Assembly: GCF_000003605.2 (NCBI RefSeq)
Contig: NW_003113975.1
Location: 94,764 to 140,010 of the forward strand
Length of the DNA stretch: 45,247 nucleotides
Origin: Saccoglossus kowalevskii
Lineage: Eukaryota > Hemichordata > Enteropneusta > Harrimaniidae
Direction: 5' to 3'
Part shown: positions 33,801-44,548 of the stretch, piece by piece
Numbering within the stretch: position 1 is the stretch's first letter
How the letters are laid out: the number at the start of each line of letters is the position of its first letter
The notes under the pieces: model-generated
Seen by the model: only the letters and a program-made list of their open reading frames with translations
Database searches by the model: none
What the model was told of the DNA's origin: nothing
Position numbers and translations under genes: made by a program

Positions 33801-36800
33801 ACATAGCAAATGGTATGAAACTAATTTAATATCTTCTATTCAGGGATTTTATAACGTCTACAGACAAGTTTTCCAGACGATAGCACAAGAAGACGCAGGA
33901 TTTAAAGATCCTGGACAGGATTTGTCATTTTATGAGTGCCCTGAGTTTGGGAATGCACATAGTGATTACAATGAGGTAAGTTTAACTAAGCAGTGACTAT
34001 GGTAACATTTAAATGATAAATACATGTAATTTTAATACTCAGAAATTTACACTAGCTGTAATGTGGGAGGTCACATCAAAGATAATTTTGTTTCAATTTG
34101 AAGAAGTCCCATAAAGTATTCTTAATATTACAAAATTATGAAAATAATAAAATATATTGCTAGAGAAAATTGTTGAGATTTTTCCCCCTCCTTTATTTCT
34201 CCTTTTGTGAGTTTCCCTCCGAAAAAAAAAATTGTTGAACACCAAATTATATAACTGAATTTAACTTTGCTGTCGTAAATAAAAGGTGACTTATGATTTA
34301 AATGATAACGCAAATTGTGTAATGTGTGCTTCTTGTGTATTTGCATCTCCCTCTCCTAAAAACATGAATTTCTGTAATCTAATTTGTTTGTTTTTTCACC
34401 CTTGTTCACATGAAGATTATAAAGCCATTCTACAACTACTGGTTGAATTATGTCACTCCTAAATCCTATGTATGGCTTGAAAAATACGACACAAGAGAAG
34501 CTGAAAACAGACGAGTTGCAAAACTCATGGAGAAAGAAAATAAAAAGCTGCGAGATGCAGCAAAAAAGAACTACAACGAGCAAGTCAGGGTATGTATATT
34601 AATTCATTTCCAACTCCAGAGGGCACTAGACTTTAATGGAGGGTGCTGCCACTAGTTCATAATATGAACTGTAGTTTTTAATGCGTACAAAATATAATGT
34701 GGGTATTGTGAATATCATATAAGATTATGTCATAATTTAATGTGTTGCAATCATAATATGTCATGTTTCCATAGCGATAAACACATAAAATACATTGTAC
34801 ACACCAAATATGAATATGGCCATTGGGATGAATGAGGTGATTTCAATACTTTAAATAAATACTTTAATAAAATACTTTATTTTCAGGTGGAACTAGTTTT
34901 CGCTGAAGGAATGATTCAGTAAAAATAAAATCAAGCAAATATAACTTTTTTCCTGTATTTTTCATTCAACTCGTTAGAAATCAGTGAAAGTAAATTCCAT
35001 AAAACACTGAAAAAGTCTTTCACTGAAAATTAATTCCAGCTAAAATAAAGTATTTTTACAGTAAAAGAATTATTATCTAACTATTTTTTTCTTTGTTTTG
35101 ACAGGATTTGGCAGCTTATGTGAGAAAAAGAGATAAACGAGTTCAACAGTATCAGGTAAAACTGACATGTATTCAATATATAACCTTTCTCATAGAATGT
35201 AACTGATTTGTCAAAGCAACTATACATACTGTTGTTAGCAATGATAAAAATCAAGTAAAAGTGGTCATGAACGATCACATCGATAAAAAGTATGTTTGAC
35301 TTTGTGATTAGACACCACAAACTTGTCACAGTCTAGTGTCAGTGATCAAATATTTCAGGATTTTTTGCCAAACCCTAAAGAAAGGTTTATGGTCATACCC
35401 ACTCATTTTATCATTTTTATAATTTTTCATAGTGATCACTGTATTCAGTATGAAGTGTTTGTAGTAATACAAATGACTTACAGTAATACAAACTGTTTGT
35501 AGTAATACAAATGACTTACAGTAATACAAACTGTTTACAGTAATACAAATGATTTACAGTAATACAAACTGTTTACAGTAATACAAATGATTTACAGTAA
35601 TACAAACTGTTTACAGTAATACAAATGATTTACAGTAACACAATTGATTTACAGTAATACAAACTGTTTACAGTAATAAAAATGATTTACAGTAATACAA
35701 ACTGTTTACAGTAATACAAACTGTTTACAGTAATACAAACTGTTTACAGTAATACAAATGATTTACAGTAATACAAACTTTTTACAGTAATACAATTGAT
35801 TTACAGTAATACAATTGATTTACAGTAATAACAACTTTTTACAGTAACACAATTGATTTACAGTAATACAAACTGTTTATAGTAATACAATTGATTTACA
35901 GTAATACAAACTGTTTATAGTAATACAATTGATTTACAGTAATACAAACTGTTTACAGTAATACAAACTATTTACAGTAATACAATTGATTTACAGTAAT
36001 ACAAACTGTTTACAGTAATACAAATATTTTGGTCATTTTTGTTCAAAAATGCTTTTTTCGACTTCTTCTTGAAAACCACAAGTCCAATTGCTTTGATATT
36101 ACATATATAGGTACTACATGTGGACCTCTCTCAGATTTGTTCATTTCGTGATGATATCTTTAATTCTCTAATTTTCAGGAATATTTTTGGTAAAAAGTGA
36201 TATTTTCGACTTCTTGTTAAAAACCGCAAGTCTAATTGCTTTGATATTATATATACTACATAGGCATACAGATAGACCTCTCTCAGATTTGTTCATTTCG
36301 TGATGATTATGTTCTTCAATTATCTTCAATAATTTTAATGAATATTTTTGATGAAAAGTTATAAAAAGTCTGATTGCTTTACTACTATACATATTGTTCA
36401 TTTTCGAATGATATCTTCTGTTCTTTAATTGCAATGTGCATTGATAACAGCGGAGCTATCTCAGCCGACAGGCTGCTAGTAGTAATACAAACTGTTTATA
36501 GTAATGCAAATGATTTACAGTAATACAAAAAATATGCAGTAATACAAATGATTTACAGTAATACAAAAAATATGCAGTAATACAAATGATTTACAGTAAT
36601 ACAAAACATATGCAGTAATGCAAATGATTTACAGTAATACAAAAAATATGCAGTAATATTATTAATTTATAGTAATACAAATGATTTACAGTGTTACAAA
36701 CATGTGACGTACAGACATTTGGTTGTGGTGTATTATATGATTGGGATCATCTGAACAATAACATTACTTCACTTTGAAGGTTTTAGTCTCTCATTGTTTT

Positions 36801-39800
36801 TGAAATTCACAGATGCTGCAGAAGATGAAAGTAGAAGAACGACAAAAACAATTTGAAGCCAGAAGAGAAAAAGATAAAGTAGAAAAAATGAAGTAAGTAA
36901 TATGGTAACATACATGTAGCTGAATCGACATTTTCCTGAAAGGCGGTCAAATCTGAAAATAAAAGCGACATTTACTTGACTCTCAGAACCAGTAAAACTG
37001 TATATCACATTATGTTATCAGAGAGCTTGAAAACTTTGTGGAGCAAGAGTGGACATCATTTACCGAGTTGGAGAAAGATCTTGCCATGTTGGAAACGCAT
37101 CTAGATGGTGAATTTGGTGATGAGGAGGCGAGAGCTGGTAAGTGATTTGAATCACATCAATTGACCAATTTTTAAAAACTGACAACTCTTTAATATACTA
37201 TAAGAGGATACTGACATGTGTCAAAAAAAATAATCAATGAATTTGTATGTAAGCTATGGCTTTGTAATTGTATTGTTTGTGGCATTAATGAAGACTAAAT
37301 TTCAGGGTAGTTGCTATAATTCTATATTGACAAAACCAGTTTTATGTTTTTTGGCATGTCATTTATAATGTTTCTTCTTCTCTGGAACAACATCACCTCC
37401 CTGATAGCAATGCACTGACTGTCATTTATTTCTGTTTTTTTGTGTGTAGAATCTGATAATTCAAATAGTGAGGAAGAATATTATGAAAACTTGCATTGTA
37501 TTGCATGTAACAGGGTGTTTACAAGCGATAAAGCGTAAGTAATTTCTCACCTCCACTGAGAACAAAATCTGGAGAAATATCCATACATATGTTTAACCTC
37601 TAGAGGGTGCTGTGGTTTAAAAGCTCATCAATTCCATTTTTTAATATGAACAATGTAGGCATTTACCATGCATTCAGTCTAACTACTTAATATTAAAATA
37701 TCAGGAGTAAATGTCAGGATATGTACATTACACATTTTATGCATGTTTGAACAGTGCGTAGAATTGTGTTATGTACCATGATGAGGGAATTTTAGACTGG
37801 ATACTAACAATTATTATACATCAGTCACAGTAACGCCATAAGTTACAGCGTAATTTTGCAGTATTTTACGAGGTATTTTCATCCTACAATTTAAGGAAAT
37901 GTGAATTCCAAATGGAATGATTACGCACATACCGGTAAGCGTCCTCTAATAATAAAAAAGTTTGCTGATTCTGCTCTAAACTTTTCGGATTTCGGCATTC
38001 CAATGCTGTATCGTTGGAATAAAAAGATGTATAAAAATATGGTTACTACGAGGATGCCTCAAAGTATGCACTCAGACAGTACACTGCGCATCGAACTCCG
38101 CTGCGTGTCGGTCGATACTCCCGCTGTACTGTCTTTGTGCATACTTTGAGATATCCTCGTAATGACCTCATATTATCATATATCCACACACTTAGATATC
38201 ATGCCTAATTAGCATATTATTCTATCACTCGTATCAACCAGCTTTACGAACAAGTGATATCATATGATAACCTCATAATATTATTAATAAAAGTCTTTGT
38301 TGTTTTGTTTGTCAGTTTTGAAAACCATGAGCGCTCCAAAAAGCACAAGAAAAATGTAGCATTATTGAAAGAGGAGATGGCACGTGATGAAATGGAGCAT
38401 CCAATGGAAGAGGAGAAAGAGGATGTTGTGGAGGAAGATGACATTGAGGGTGAAGATAATGCAGATGATTATTTACTAGGATTACAAGATGACAGACCAA
38501 AGTCTAAGTAAGGGCTTGTCTTTTCTTCAATTAAGCTTTTATTAGTCTCTGTAATTTGGTCTGTCCATGGATTCCGTCCATGTCCCTGTTTGTGCCTGTG
38601 TGTGTGCGTCCAGACCTATTTCTCATGCCTGCTTTGATGGATCATACTCAAACTTAACACAAAGACCAAGTATAAGAACTTATATATGCTTGTCAATTTT
38701 CCTTACTACATGTATTTGATGAAAAATGGCTGACTGGCAGCCATTTTGATTCTCAAATTTGCTAAATACTGATACTTGAAGGTGTCCAGAAATGTTTCTT
38801 GGAGATAAACTGAGAGATTTCATTCAAACTTTGTATGAGGATCATGCATATTGGATTACAGATGCATGCCATATTTTTATCAAGATTGAAGAACAATTGA
38901 TTCAGTTTAAAGTAGCAAGGGGGAAAAACGAATAATAGTTTAATTGTGATTAGAACTTTCCCCCACCCACGATTAAGCGTTATGGCAATGTGCATGTTTT
39001 TCAAAAATCTGAGTATGTAAATGTTTACATGTTTACCCATAGCTAGGTTCATGGAAATAAACAGAAATTACACATCAAGTGCATCGTGTACAGTAAATTT
39101 TGACTAAGGATAAAGTACACATTATAGTTCTACATAATCCAATTTTTCGGGGGGGAAATGTATTTTTTTCTTGTTTCCCCTTCTCTTGCTACCTTAAAGT
39201 GTGCACACATGTATTATACTCCTAGGATATTCTTGTATGTTTTGTGATTTGATAACATTTTTTCAAATTAATGACCACAGTCTCTCTATCAAAGGGAGAT
39301 AGAGGGACTGTGTAATGACCAAGGAGCTGGATCTATCAAACAGGGTTCTTGTAACAACTCAAATCACTTTCAATTTAAATCACCAGATTTGATCATTATA
39401 TATCATGTCATAGTTTTACTGATAAAAACATGTGATTTCAAATTCAATTTCCCATAGAAACCAACACAGCATGTGACTTTGTGTTCCATTTCCCAAAGAA
39501 ATGCATCAGAGCACACACTGTTTTTATTGATTTCCTCGACAGTAAATATACTGTAGGTTTATTCTGCTAAGTGTAATGGTGAAATGACAACTGAGTTAAT
39601 GAAATTTGGCTAGCAAAGGTATGATGGTAGAATTAAATGAACCTTGGTCAGAGATGTTAAAATATGTCTCTAATTTATACATTTATTCAGAAAGCTTTTG
39701 GAACATAATTTAATTGGAATATATAAGAAGTAAAACAAAATGGTAATTTACTGTGTTTTTAGATTCCATCAATGTTCTTTTTCATTCACAGACTTTCTAA

Positions 39801-41525
39801 GAAACAGAAAAAAAGACAACGGCAGCAGCAACAACTGGGTGATATGTATGATGAAATTACTGTAAGTGAAATGGTGTATGACATGTGACAACTAATAACT
39901 TATGCGAGACATTTAAAGTAGATTTAAATCTCATAGTGATGTGCCATGCCAAACAAAAAAAATCATGATAAGTTGCAAAAGGTCTTGTTGAATTTTCTCA
40001 CTTTCAATCACATTTATCTGACCAGTACATTTTGCAGCTTCTGTGATGTCAGTAAGATCCGTTTGTCAGACTTATCAGACTTCACTTATCTGCCCTTGCT
40101 TTGAATTGTTTACTAATAGCCACTTTGCATATTTCATTTTAGGAGGAGAATGTAGAAGCAGATGATGTTGGAGAGGTCACTGACCTTATTGATAGTGCCT
40201 TGAACATTGATGACATGCCAAGTGACCCAGTCAATCTTGAAATCAATGATGCAGAGCCTTGTTCTGAATCAACAACAGCGCCCTCACAAGACAAAATAAG
40301 GTACTTGTAACCTTATTAGACTTGTTAATGTACTATACTTTAACACAATTTTATTTTCTCTATATTCAAAATTATATTTCCAAAATGTCAGGCATTCTTC
40401 AATCATTTGATATTTCCAAAATGGCGGGCATTCTTCAATCATTTAATATTTTCAAAATGGCGGGCATTCCTTCAATTATTCGTTTTTTCCAAAATGGCAG
40501 GCATCCTTCAATTATTCGTTTTTGTCCCAAATGGCGGGCATTCTTCAATCATTTGATATTTTCAAAATGGCGGGCATTCCTTTAATTATTCGTTTTTCCC
40601 AAAATGGCGGGCATTCTTCAATTATTCGTTTTTTCCAAAATTCACCAACAATGTTTCTTTTTCACATAGATCCACAAAACAAAAAAAGAAAAACAAGAAA
40701 GGTGGCTCAACTCAACAAAATCAAACATCATCGGTACGTATTTAGGACATATTTAAGAATGAGATTAATGTTCCTTTTTCATTAATTTCAATCATATATT
40801 TCATTCTAGAAAGCTTATCAAAAAAATGGGACAATACATATATTATGTGCAAGAATCATTTGTAACCAACAGTCGGTTATGATGGTGCTTATATTATTTT
40901 GAATTCTTTTAATAAGTTTAGCTCAATAATTTGCATAATCAATCTGTTTATGCCATTAATTACATATTTTCAAATAAAAACAGTTGAATCAGTTGATCAA
41001 TTTTCTGTACAAAATGTAATGTAAAGACTGAGATGACTTCAAGGTACAATGTATGACCACATTTGTCAAATGACCTCATTAATTATGCAAAGTGTAAATA
41101 AAGTCAGCAAAGCTTTATCATTTTTGGAGTCATTTTTCACATGAAATTGTAGATTCAGAAAAACTAAATTTTGACCCAAAATTGCTTATGAACATGGGTC
41201 TCATCTTAAATTAAGTTGATAACAATTTTATATAGAAGATAGTTCTGTTTCCACCCTAGAAAAACCCTCCAGTTCCTTTCCCAGATTTACGTCTGTCTGT
41301 CTGTCCTACTGACAGCATTCTGATATTTAATTTGTTTATTTTTAGGGAGGATCTGTTGGTCAGTCTATCAGAATATGCAATGTTTGTTCTGCCGAGTTTG
41401 GAACTCGTAATAAACTATTTGATCACATCAAGCAAACCGGCCATGCACTGCGTGTAGACGGCAGTCAATCAAATAATTTAAAACAAGACACAGTGAAAAA
41501 GAAAAAGAAAGGCAGCAAGAGATGA
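27877..41525 (+). CDS. DNAJC21: DnaJ homolog subfamily C member 21 (Jjj1 orthologue), 14 coding exons, 537 aa
   Basis: J-protein that stimulates Hsc70 in the cytoplasm to recycle export and maturation factors from pre-60S ribosomes. Exons: 27877-27979, 29720-29848, 32144-32223, 33844-33975, 34416-34589, 35105-35155, 36813-36892, 37022-37137, 37450-37534, 38316-38507, 39792-39861, 40143-40300, 40670-40733, 41346-41525 (TGA). All are GT-AG with matching phases, 1614 nt in total. N-terminal J domain (about 5-75) has HPD at 33-35, with the Asp codon split by intron 1. Then the family middle region (YDTR at about 170, [16 protein letters not shown]), a charged coiled-coil-like stretch (224-290), a U1-type C2H2 finger C305-x2-C308-x12-H321-x5-H327, an acidic segment, a KLSKKQKK basic patch, and a second finger C489-x2-C492-x12-H505-x5-H511. 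Lysine-rich tail. Length matches the human protein (about 531). The first ATG has a strong Kozak context. The ATG two codons on aligns better with the usual MxCHYE start. Confidence 0.96.
28162..28238. repeat. AAT/ATT microsatellite, partly palindromic
   Basis: An (AAT)n run switches to an (ATT)n run, so the two halves are complementary and could fold into a hairpin. It lies in DNAJC21 intron 1. Confidence 0.85.
29077..29251. mobile_element. Foldback MITE, family B, copy 1 (DNAJC21 intron 1)
   Basis: Bounded by TACTGTAAAATA and its complement TATTTTACAGTA, with TA at both edges as in Tc1/mariner-type insertion. Interior motifs TTTTCGCTGAAGGAATGATT, CAGCGAAAATAAAGTA and CCTATATTTTACATTCAAC recur in three other copies (about 34870, 43124, 44136). 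A 156-codon minus-strand open frame overlapping it is an artefact of the element. Confidence 0.8.
29346..29557. mobile_element. Foldback MITE, family A, copy 1 (DNAJC21 intron 1)
   Basis: About 210 bases with inverted ends TACTGTAAA...CACTGGGTTT and AAACCCAGTG...TTTTACAGTA, bounded by TA. Nearly identical to 42283-42493, including TAAAATTTAGCATAGAA and ATCTAAATGATAAAACCGTG. Largely self-complementary, with no coding capacity. Confidence 0.85.
30027..30648. repeat. Minisatellite, about 20-bp unit, left block (DNAJC21 intron 2)
   Basis: About 30 tandem units of the type GTCTGCCAGTGTGGATTGTC, alternating with GTCTGCTAGTGTGGGTTGTA and a 19-base variant ending GGGTGTC. Higher-order alternation gives longer repeated blocks. 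The periodic open frames (repeated Cys-Gln-Cys-Gly) are artefacts. Confidence 0.95.
30649..31882. mobile_element. hAT-like insertion splitting the minisatellite
   Basis: Starts CAGTGTTCTCCCCAG directly after a minisatellite unit and ends CTGGGGAGACTG, whose inward reading is CAGTCTCCCCAG. The ends therefore match except for two bases. The left end is CG-rich, with several CCGCGTCGCT/CCCGCGATGCTT motifs. The matching GCCGCGATGCTTGG recurs in opposite context near the right end. The middle is an assembly gap, so coding capacity is unknown. The target duplication cannot be told apart from the repeat. Confidence 0.65.
31115..31675. other. Assembly gap (561 N)
   Basis: Run of unresolved bases inside the transposon-like insertion in DNAJC21 intron 2. 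Open frames spanning it are not real. The gap touches no coding exon of DNAJC21. Confidence 1.
31883..32086. repeat. Minisatellite, about 20-bp unit, right block (DNAJC21 intron 2)
   Basis: Resumes the array of 30027-30648 in the same orientation with units GTCTGCAAGTGTGGATTGTC. It ends about 58 bases before exon 3 (32144). Same family, with a CAAG variant enriched on this side, so the two blocks have drifted since they were separated. Confidence 0.93.
32588..33027. mobile_element. 440-bp MITE with about 58-bp near-perfect inverted ends (DNAJC21 intron 3)
   Basis: Left end GGGACGACGTCAAAAGATCG, continuing through ATGTCGGATAAAAAACTTA and TTCCTTTAGTTT. The right end is the reverse complement with one visible mismatch over about 50 bases. 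TAA flanks both sides (32585-32587 and 33028-33030), the target site used by PIF/Harbinger elements. There is no transposase, and the interior is G-run-rich (GGGGGTGGGGGG near 32641). Confidence 0.85.
34870..35063. mobile_element. Foldback MITE, family B, copy 2 (DNAJC21 intron 5)
   Basis: Aligns to the copy at 29077 through TTTTCGCTGAAGGAATGATT, CTGTATTTTTCATTCAAC and AATAAAGTATTTTTACAGTA. The left terminus is eroded. Its right end lies only 41 bases before exon 6 (35105), so it occupies the branch-point region of that intron. Confidence 0.7.
35456..36024. repeat. 19-bp tandem array, left block (DNAJC21 intron 6)
   Basis: About 30 units alternating between ACAGTAATACAAACTGTTT and ACAGTAATACAAATGATTT, plus an ATTGATTT variant. 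Units are nearly exact and mostly 19 bases. Too regular and without unique spacers, so not a CRISPR array. Confidence 0.95.
36025..36477. repeat. Insert in the 19-bp array, itself about 2.5 x 150-bp direct repeat
   Basis: Shared blocks TTTTCGACTTCTT, AATTGCTTTGATATTA, AGACCTCTCTCAGATTTGTT and CATTTCGTGATGAT recur at about 36057-36170 and 36206-36310, with a partial third at 36360-36425. The segment ends GCTATCTCAGCCGACAGGCT before the 19-bp units resume. Origin unknown. Confidence 0.75.
36478..36700. repeat. 19-bp tandem array, right block (DNAJC21 intron 6)
   Basis: The array of 35456-36024 resumes, now with an AAAAATATGC variant unit (ACAGTAATACAAAAAATATGC) alternating with the ATGATTT unit. 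It ends about 110 bases before exon 7 (36813). Confidence 0.92.
38041..38167. mobile_element. 127-bp foldback element (DNAJC21 intron 9)
   Basis: Left arm TTACTACGAGGATGCCTCAA, continuing AAGTATGCACTCAGACAGTAC. The right arm is its complement (GTACTGTCTTTGTGCATACT, TTGAGATATCCTCGTAATGA). Arms are about 55 bases with a short CG-richer centre. It could form a long hairpin in the intron RNA. It carries no ORF, and its target duplication is not clear. Confidence 0.8.
40374..40640. repeat. 36-bp tandem array with an AAAATGGCGGGC core (DNAJC21 intron 12)
   Basis: About seven units of CCAAAATGGCGGGCATTCTT followed by CAATCATTTGATATTT or CAATTATTCGTTTTTT, so two unit subtypes alternate. Each unit contains AAAATGGCG, close to the YY1 core (AAGATGGCG). 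It lies within a 369-base intron and fills most of it, ending about 30 bases before exon 13. Confidence 0.93.
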
Positions 41526-41881
41526 CAACCTGGGGAGATGTTTTTTATATTTATTGAATTTATTTTATAGTATGCAACAGTTGTCTGGATTCGTTGTCAT
41601 TATCTATACACTGTGAACTAAAAGTGAATGGACATGTACATGTATGTATAGTGTCATAGCGTTGGGAGATCATACTCTTGGATGTAACTCAATGCCAGTG
41701 AGATATCTGGAGCTATCAGATTTCCATGAAGTCCAATAGTTACAGAATGTGATAAACCTGGTCCTCATTGACAGACCTGTAGAGTTAATATATCACAATG
41801 GAAAACAATGACTTCTGTCATGGAGCTAAAAGAAAACTGAGCAATTACTTGGGTCAAACCCTGGATTGAATTAAGCCTCCC

Positions 41882-41887
41882 AATAAA
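41882..41887 (+). terminator. Proximal candidate poly(A) signal of DNAJC21
   Basis: AATAAA 356 bases after the stop codon. The following sequence is only weakly GT-rich, so this may be a minor or unused site. Confidence 0.3.
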
Positions 41888-42259
41888 AGTATCATTTGAA
41901 AAGGTTACATTAAATAATACTGTATTAAAATGTTTACATCCCTAAAATGCCAGACTGCATGATATTGTGCAAAAACAAAGACAAGCTTTTAAATTAATAT
42001 ATTTCACCAGTGTGTCACGCCTATGATTGCGATTGGATGAGAGGTCTTAATTTATGCAAGATGGTCTGAAATACCTGATATAACACAGCAAGGGTTATAC
42101 CACTTTCACAACGGAAATCACCGAAAAATATTACTCTGTGCCAAGAACATTACAACCATCAAGTATTTTGGGTTTAAAAGAAAAAGGACAAGAAAAATAA
42201 TTTTACAGAATTGAGCAAACCATGCCAAAAAATTAATTTCCATCTGCAGTTACTCACTT

Positions 42260-42532
42260 GATTTTGACCAGTTCATTCCATATACTGTAAAGAGGTTAAT
42301 TATTCACTGGGTTTTAATTTTGCTAATTTAGCTGACTGGAAAATGTGCTAAATTAAAACCCAATGAATATGTAAAATTTAGCATAGAAGATATTATCTAA
42401 ATGATAAAACCGTGAATTTAAAACCCACTGAATATGCTTGAAATGATAAATCAGCGAAATTTAAACCCAGTGAAAATTAGTCATTTTACAGTACACACTT
42501 GTGTTTTATATGTCACGGAACTGGTCAAAATC
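42260..42532. repeat. Outer inverted repeat enclosing a MITE
   Basis: GATTTTGACCAGTTC at 42260-42274 and its exact complement GAACTGGTCAAAATC at 42518-42532 flank the family A MITE at 42283-42493, so a 15-bp stem would extend the MITE's own hairpin. It may be an older foldback element into which the MITE inserted. Confidence 0.75.
42283..42493. mobile_element. Foldback MITE, family A, copy 2 (probable DNAJC21 3'UTR)
   Basis: Near-identical to 29346-29557, with TACTGTAAA ends and TA at both edges. It lies about 760 bases after the stop codon and before the distal poly(A) signal, so it is probably transcribed. Confidence 0.85.
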
Positions 42533-42878
42533 TTGTTGTATATTCACTCCTGAGGGTGGTTATTCCTTAAACAATAATAAACCTGCTAATTCAAAATAAA
42601 CAACTGAAATTGTTACCTTAAATTTTGGCCAAGATGAACAAAAATGCTGCCCAACAAATTAGGGCAATGATAGGAAGAGGGAGATTGTCATAAATTGTCG
42701 TTGCAGTGCAAATTGAATTGATCTTTAGTGCAAACAATAATTTATTGGCTATCCCTTCCTGACTGGATCAGACCAATATTTACCAGATACTGTATCAAAA
42801 CAGAGCAAGACCAACTAAAAAATCTTCCAAACATGCACGCTTCATTTGACATATCATCACTGTGTAATGTAAAATTTC

Positions 42879-42884
42879 AATAAA
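42879..42884 (+). terminator. Distal candidate poly(A) signal of DNAJC21
   Basis: AATAAA followed 12-40 bases later by a strong T/GT-rich stretch (TTTTTATTTGTCTTGTTTGT), the better of the candidate sites. Use of this site gives a 3'UTR of about 1.37 kb that contains the family A MITE at 42283. Further hexamers occur at 42948 and 43304. Confidence 0.5.
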
Positions 42885-43009
42885 AGAAGTGCTATTTTTA
42901 TTTGTCTTGTTTGTTTATGTAGTTTTATCACCCAAGTTGTAATGATGAATAAACTGTGCAAATGAACACACTGTCAATCACCACAAATATCGAACCAGAA
43001 CACGTTTCA

Positions 43010-43027
43010 TTCACTGTATACAGTGAA
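43010..43027. repeat. 18-bp perfect palindrome
   Basis: TTCACTGTATACAGTGAA is exactly self-complementary. It resembles two MITE termini (CACTGTA/TACAGTG) joined back to back. Confidence 0.7.
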
Positions 43028-43123
43028 ACACATTATCAACAGAACATTTTGGGAAAACAATTGCACTGTTAATGCATTAATGCCAGTCAAAACAAATTCT
43101 AACAGCTTTTCATTCTTAAGGTA

Positions 43124-43254
43124 TACTGTAAAATACTTTACTTGTTTTGTATGGAATTTATTTTCACTGATTTCTGACGAGTTAAATGTGAAATATAGGA
43201 AAAAAGGTAAATTCACTGAATCATTCCTTCCAAGTGAAAAAGTATTCTACAGTA
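43124..43254. mobile_element. Foldback MITE, family B, copy 3
   Basis: Starts TACTGTAAAATACTTTAC and ends AGTATTCTACAGTA, TA-bounded. Contains GAGTTAAATGTGAAATATAG and TGAATCATTCCTTC as in the other copies, in reverse orientation relative to 29077. Short frames in both directions here are artefacts. Confidence 0.8.
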
Positions 43255-44135
43255 TATCACAAAAAGTTCAACAACATTTTGAACTGACATGACAGGAATT
43301 TTAAATAAAAGACTACATTTGAAACGCTTGTATCTCTTGGCATTAATTCCTGTTAAATAAGTTGACGTTTAATTTAAAAAAAATCTATATATTACTTGTC
43401 GGTATCCAATTAGTCCTCTCCTTGAAATTTATTTGTGGAAAACCGTGATAGTTATTTCTTCATGGTGATATGATTTACTGCTGGTGAACCATTTCCTGGT
43501 GTACATTTGTTTTGCATTTCTTAAATTGTTCTCTACACTATTCAACACACGTACAAGCAGAGTTTATTTAATAACCAGTAGATGCACCACAAATGAAACC
43601 AGTTCCATATCATCATTCCCGGAACTTCTTGTCAAACCTGCTGTACTTGTAATCAGTCTATAACAACTTTGTTAATTCTCATCAAAATATTCAAGAGAAT
43701 GTTTTATACAGTACAACTGCTGGAAATGAAGCATCAGTCCAAGTCTATGATGTGTTTACCAAGACGTCCTTGTCGGAATAGTCTTAGAATGTAGTTTGCA
43801 GACGCATCTAAATTAGGTCTTAATTCTCGGGAACCTAGGGAGACAAAAATATAGCTGGTTAACTCTTTGAATCCCAAAGTCACTGTTCATAAAAAAGAAA
43901 ACTTCTCTCAGGACTAGGAAATTGTCATTTGGTCCAAAATTAATGAAGAAATAATACACAAAATTGTTCTTGCACAACTCTTTGCAGTTTTAGCACAACA
44001 TTTGTTGCTGTAATGAAAAGTATGTGAATTGTAGATCAGTTTTGTACAATGCAGTCTTCTAAATTGTTGCTATGGAGAGCAGTGCAGCGCCACCAAGTGG
44101 CATGATTATTAGTGACCCAGTTTTTAGTTTTCAAT
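43255..44135. other. Intergenic DNA, nothing identified
   Basis: AT-rich sequence downstream of DNAJC21 apart from a further AATAAA at 43304. No exon or RNA was recognised. Confidence 0.5.
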
Positions 44136-44338
44136 TACTGTGGAATACTTTATTTTTGCTGGAATTAATTTTCGCTGAAAAGGCTTTTTGGGCATTTTGT
44201 ATGGAATTTTTTGTCACTCATTTTTGATGAGTTTAATGTGAAATATAGGAAAAAAAGGATATTCGCTGGATTTTATTTTCCCGGGATCATCCCTTCAGCG
44301 AAAATAAATTCTAAGCGAAAATAAAGTATTCTACAGTA
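44136..44338. mobile_element. Foldback MITE, family B, copy 4
   Basis: Starts TACTGTGGAATACTTTATTT and ends AATAAAGTATTCTACAGTA, TA-bounded, with TTTTCGCTGAA and TTCAGCGAAAATAAA near opposite ends. About 200 bases, the fullest copy in the window and strongly foldback. Confidence 0.85.
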
Positions 44339-44548
44339 TAGTAAAATATATTGTAAAGATGGCAAACTTTGGTTAGAAATACGACTAGAGATCAATTATT
44401 GATAATACTTGGTTGTACTAAGTTACAAACAAAATTAACTTCAGTGGCTGAGTATGATTTAAAAATGGATACATGTTTGTTTTTCAGATCAATTGTGATA
44501 CATGTATGCATTTTTTTGAATTGTTATTTCATGGCATGAAGTGACCCA

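Noticed and set aside
35456..36700. CRISPR-like regularly spaced repeats
   Set aside because: The units are contiguous, with no unique spacers and no cas genes, and the surroundings are eukaryotic introns.
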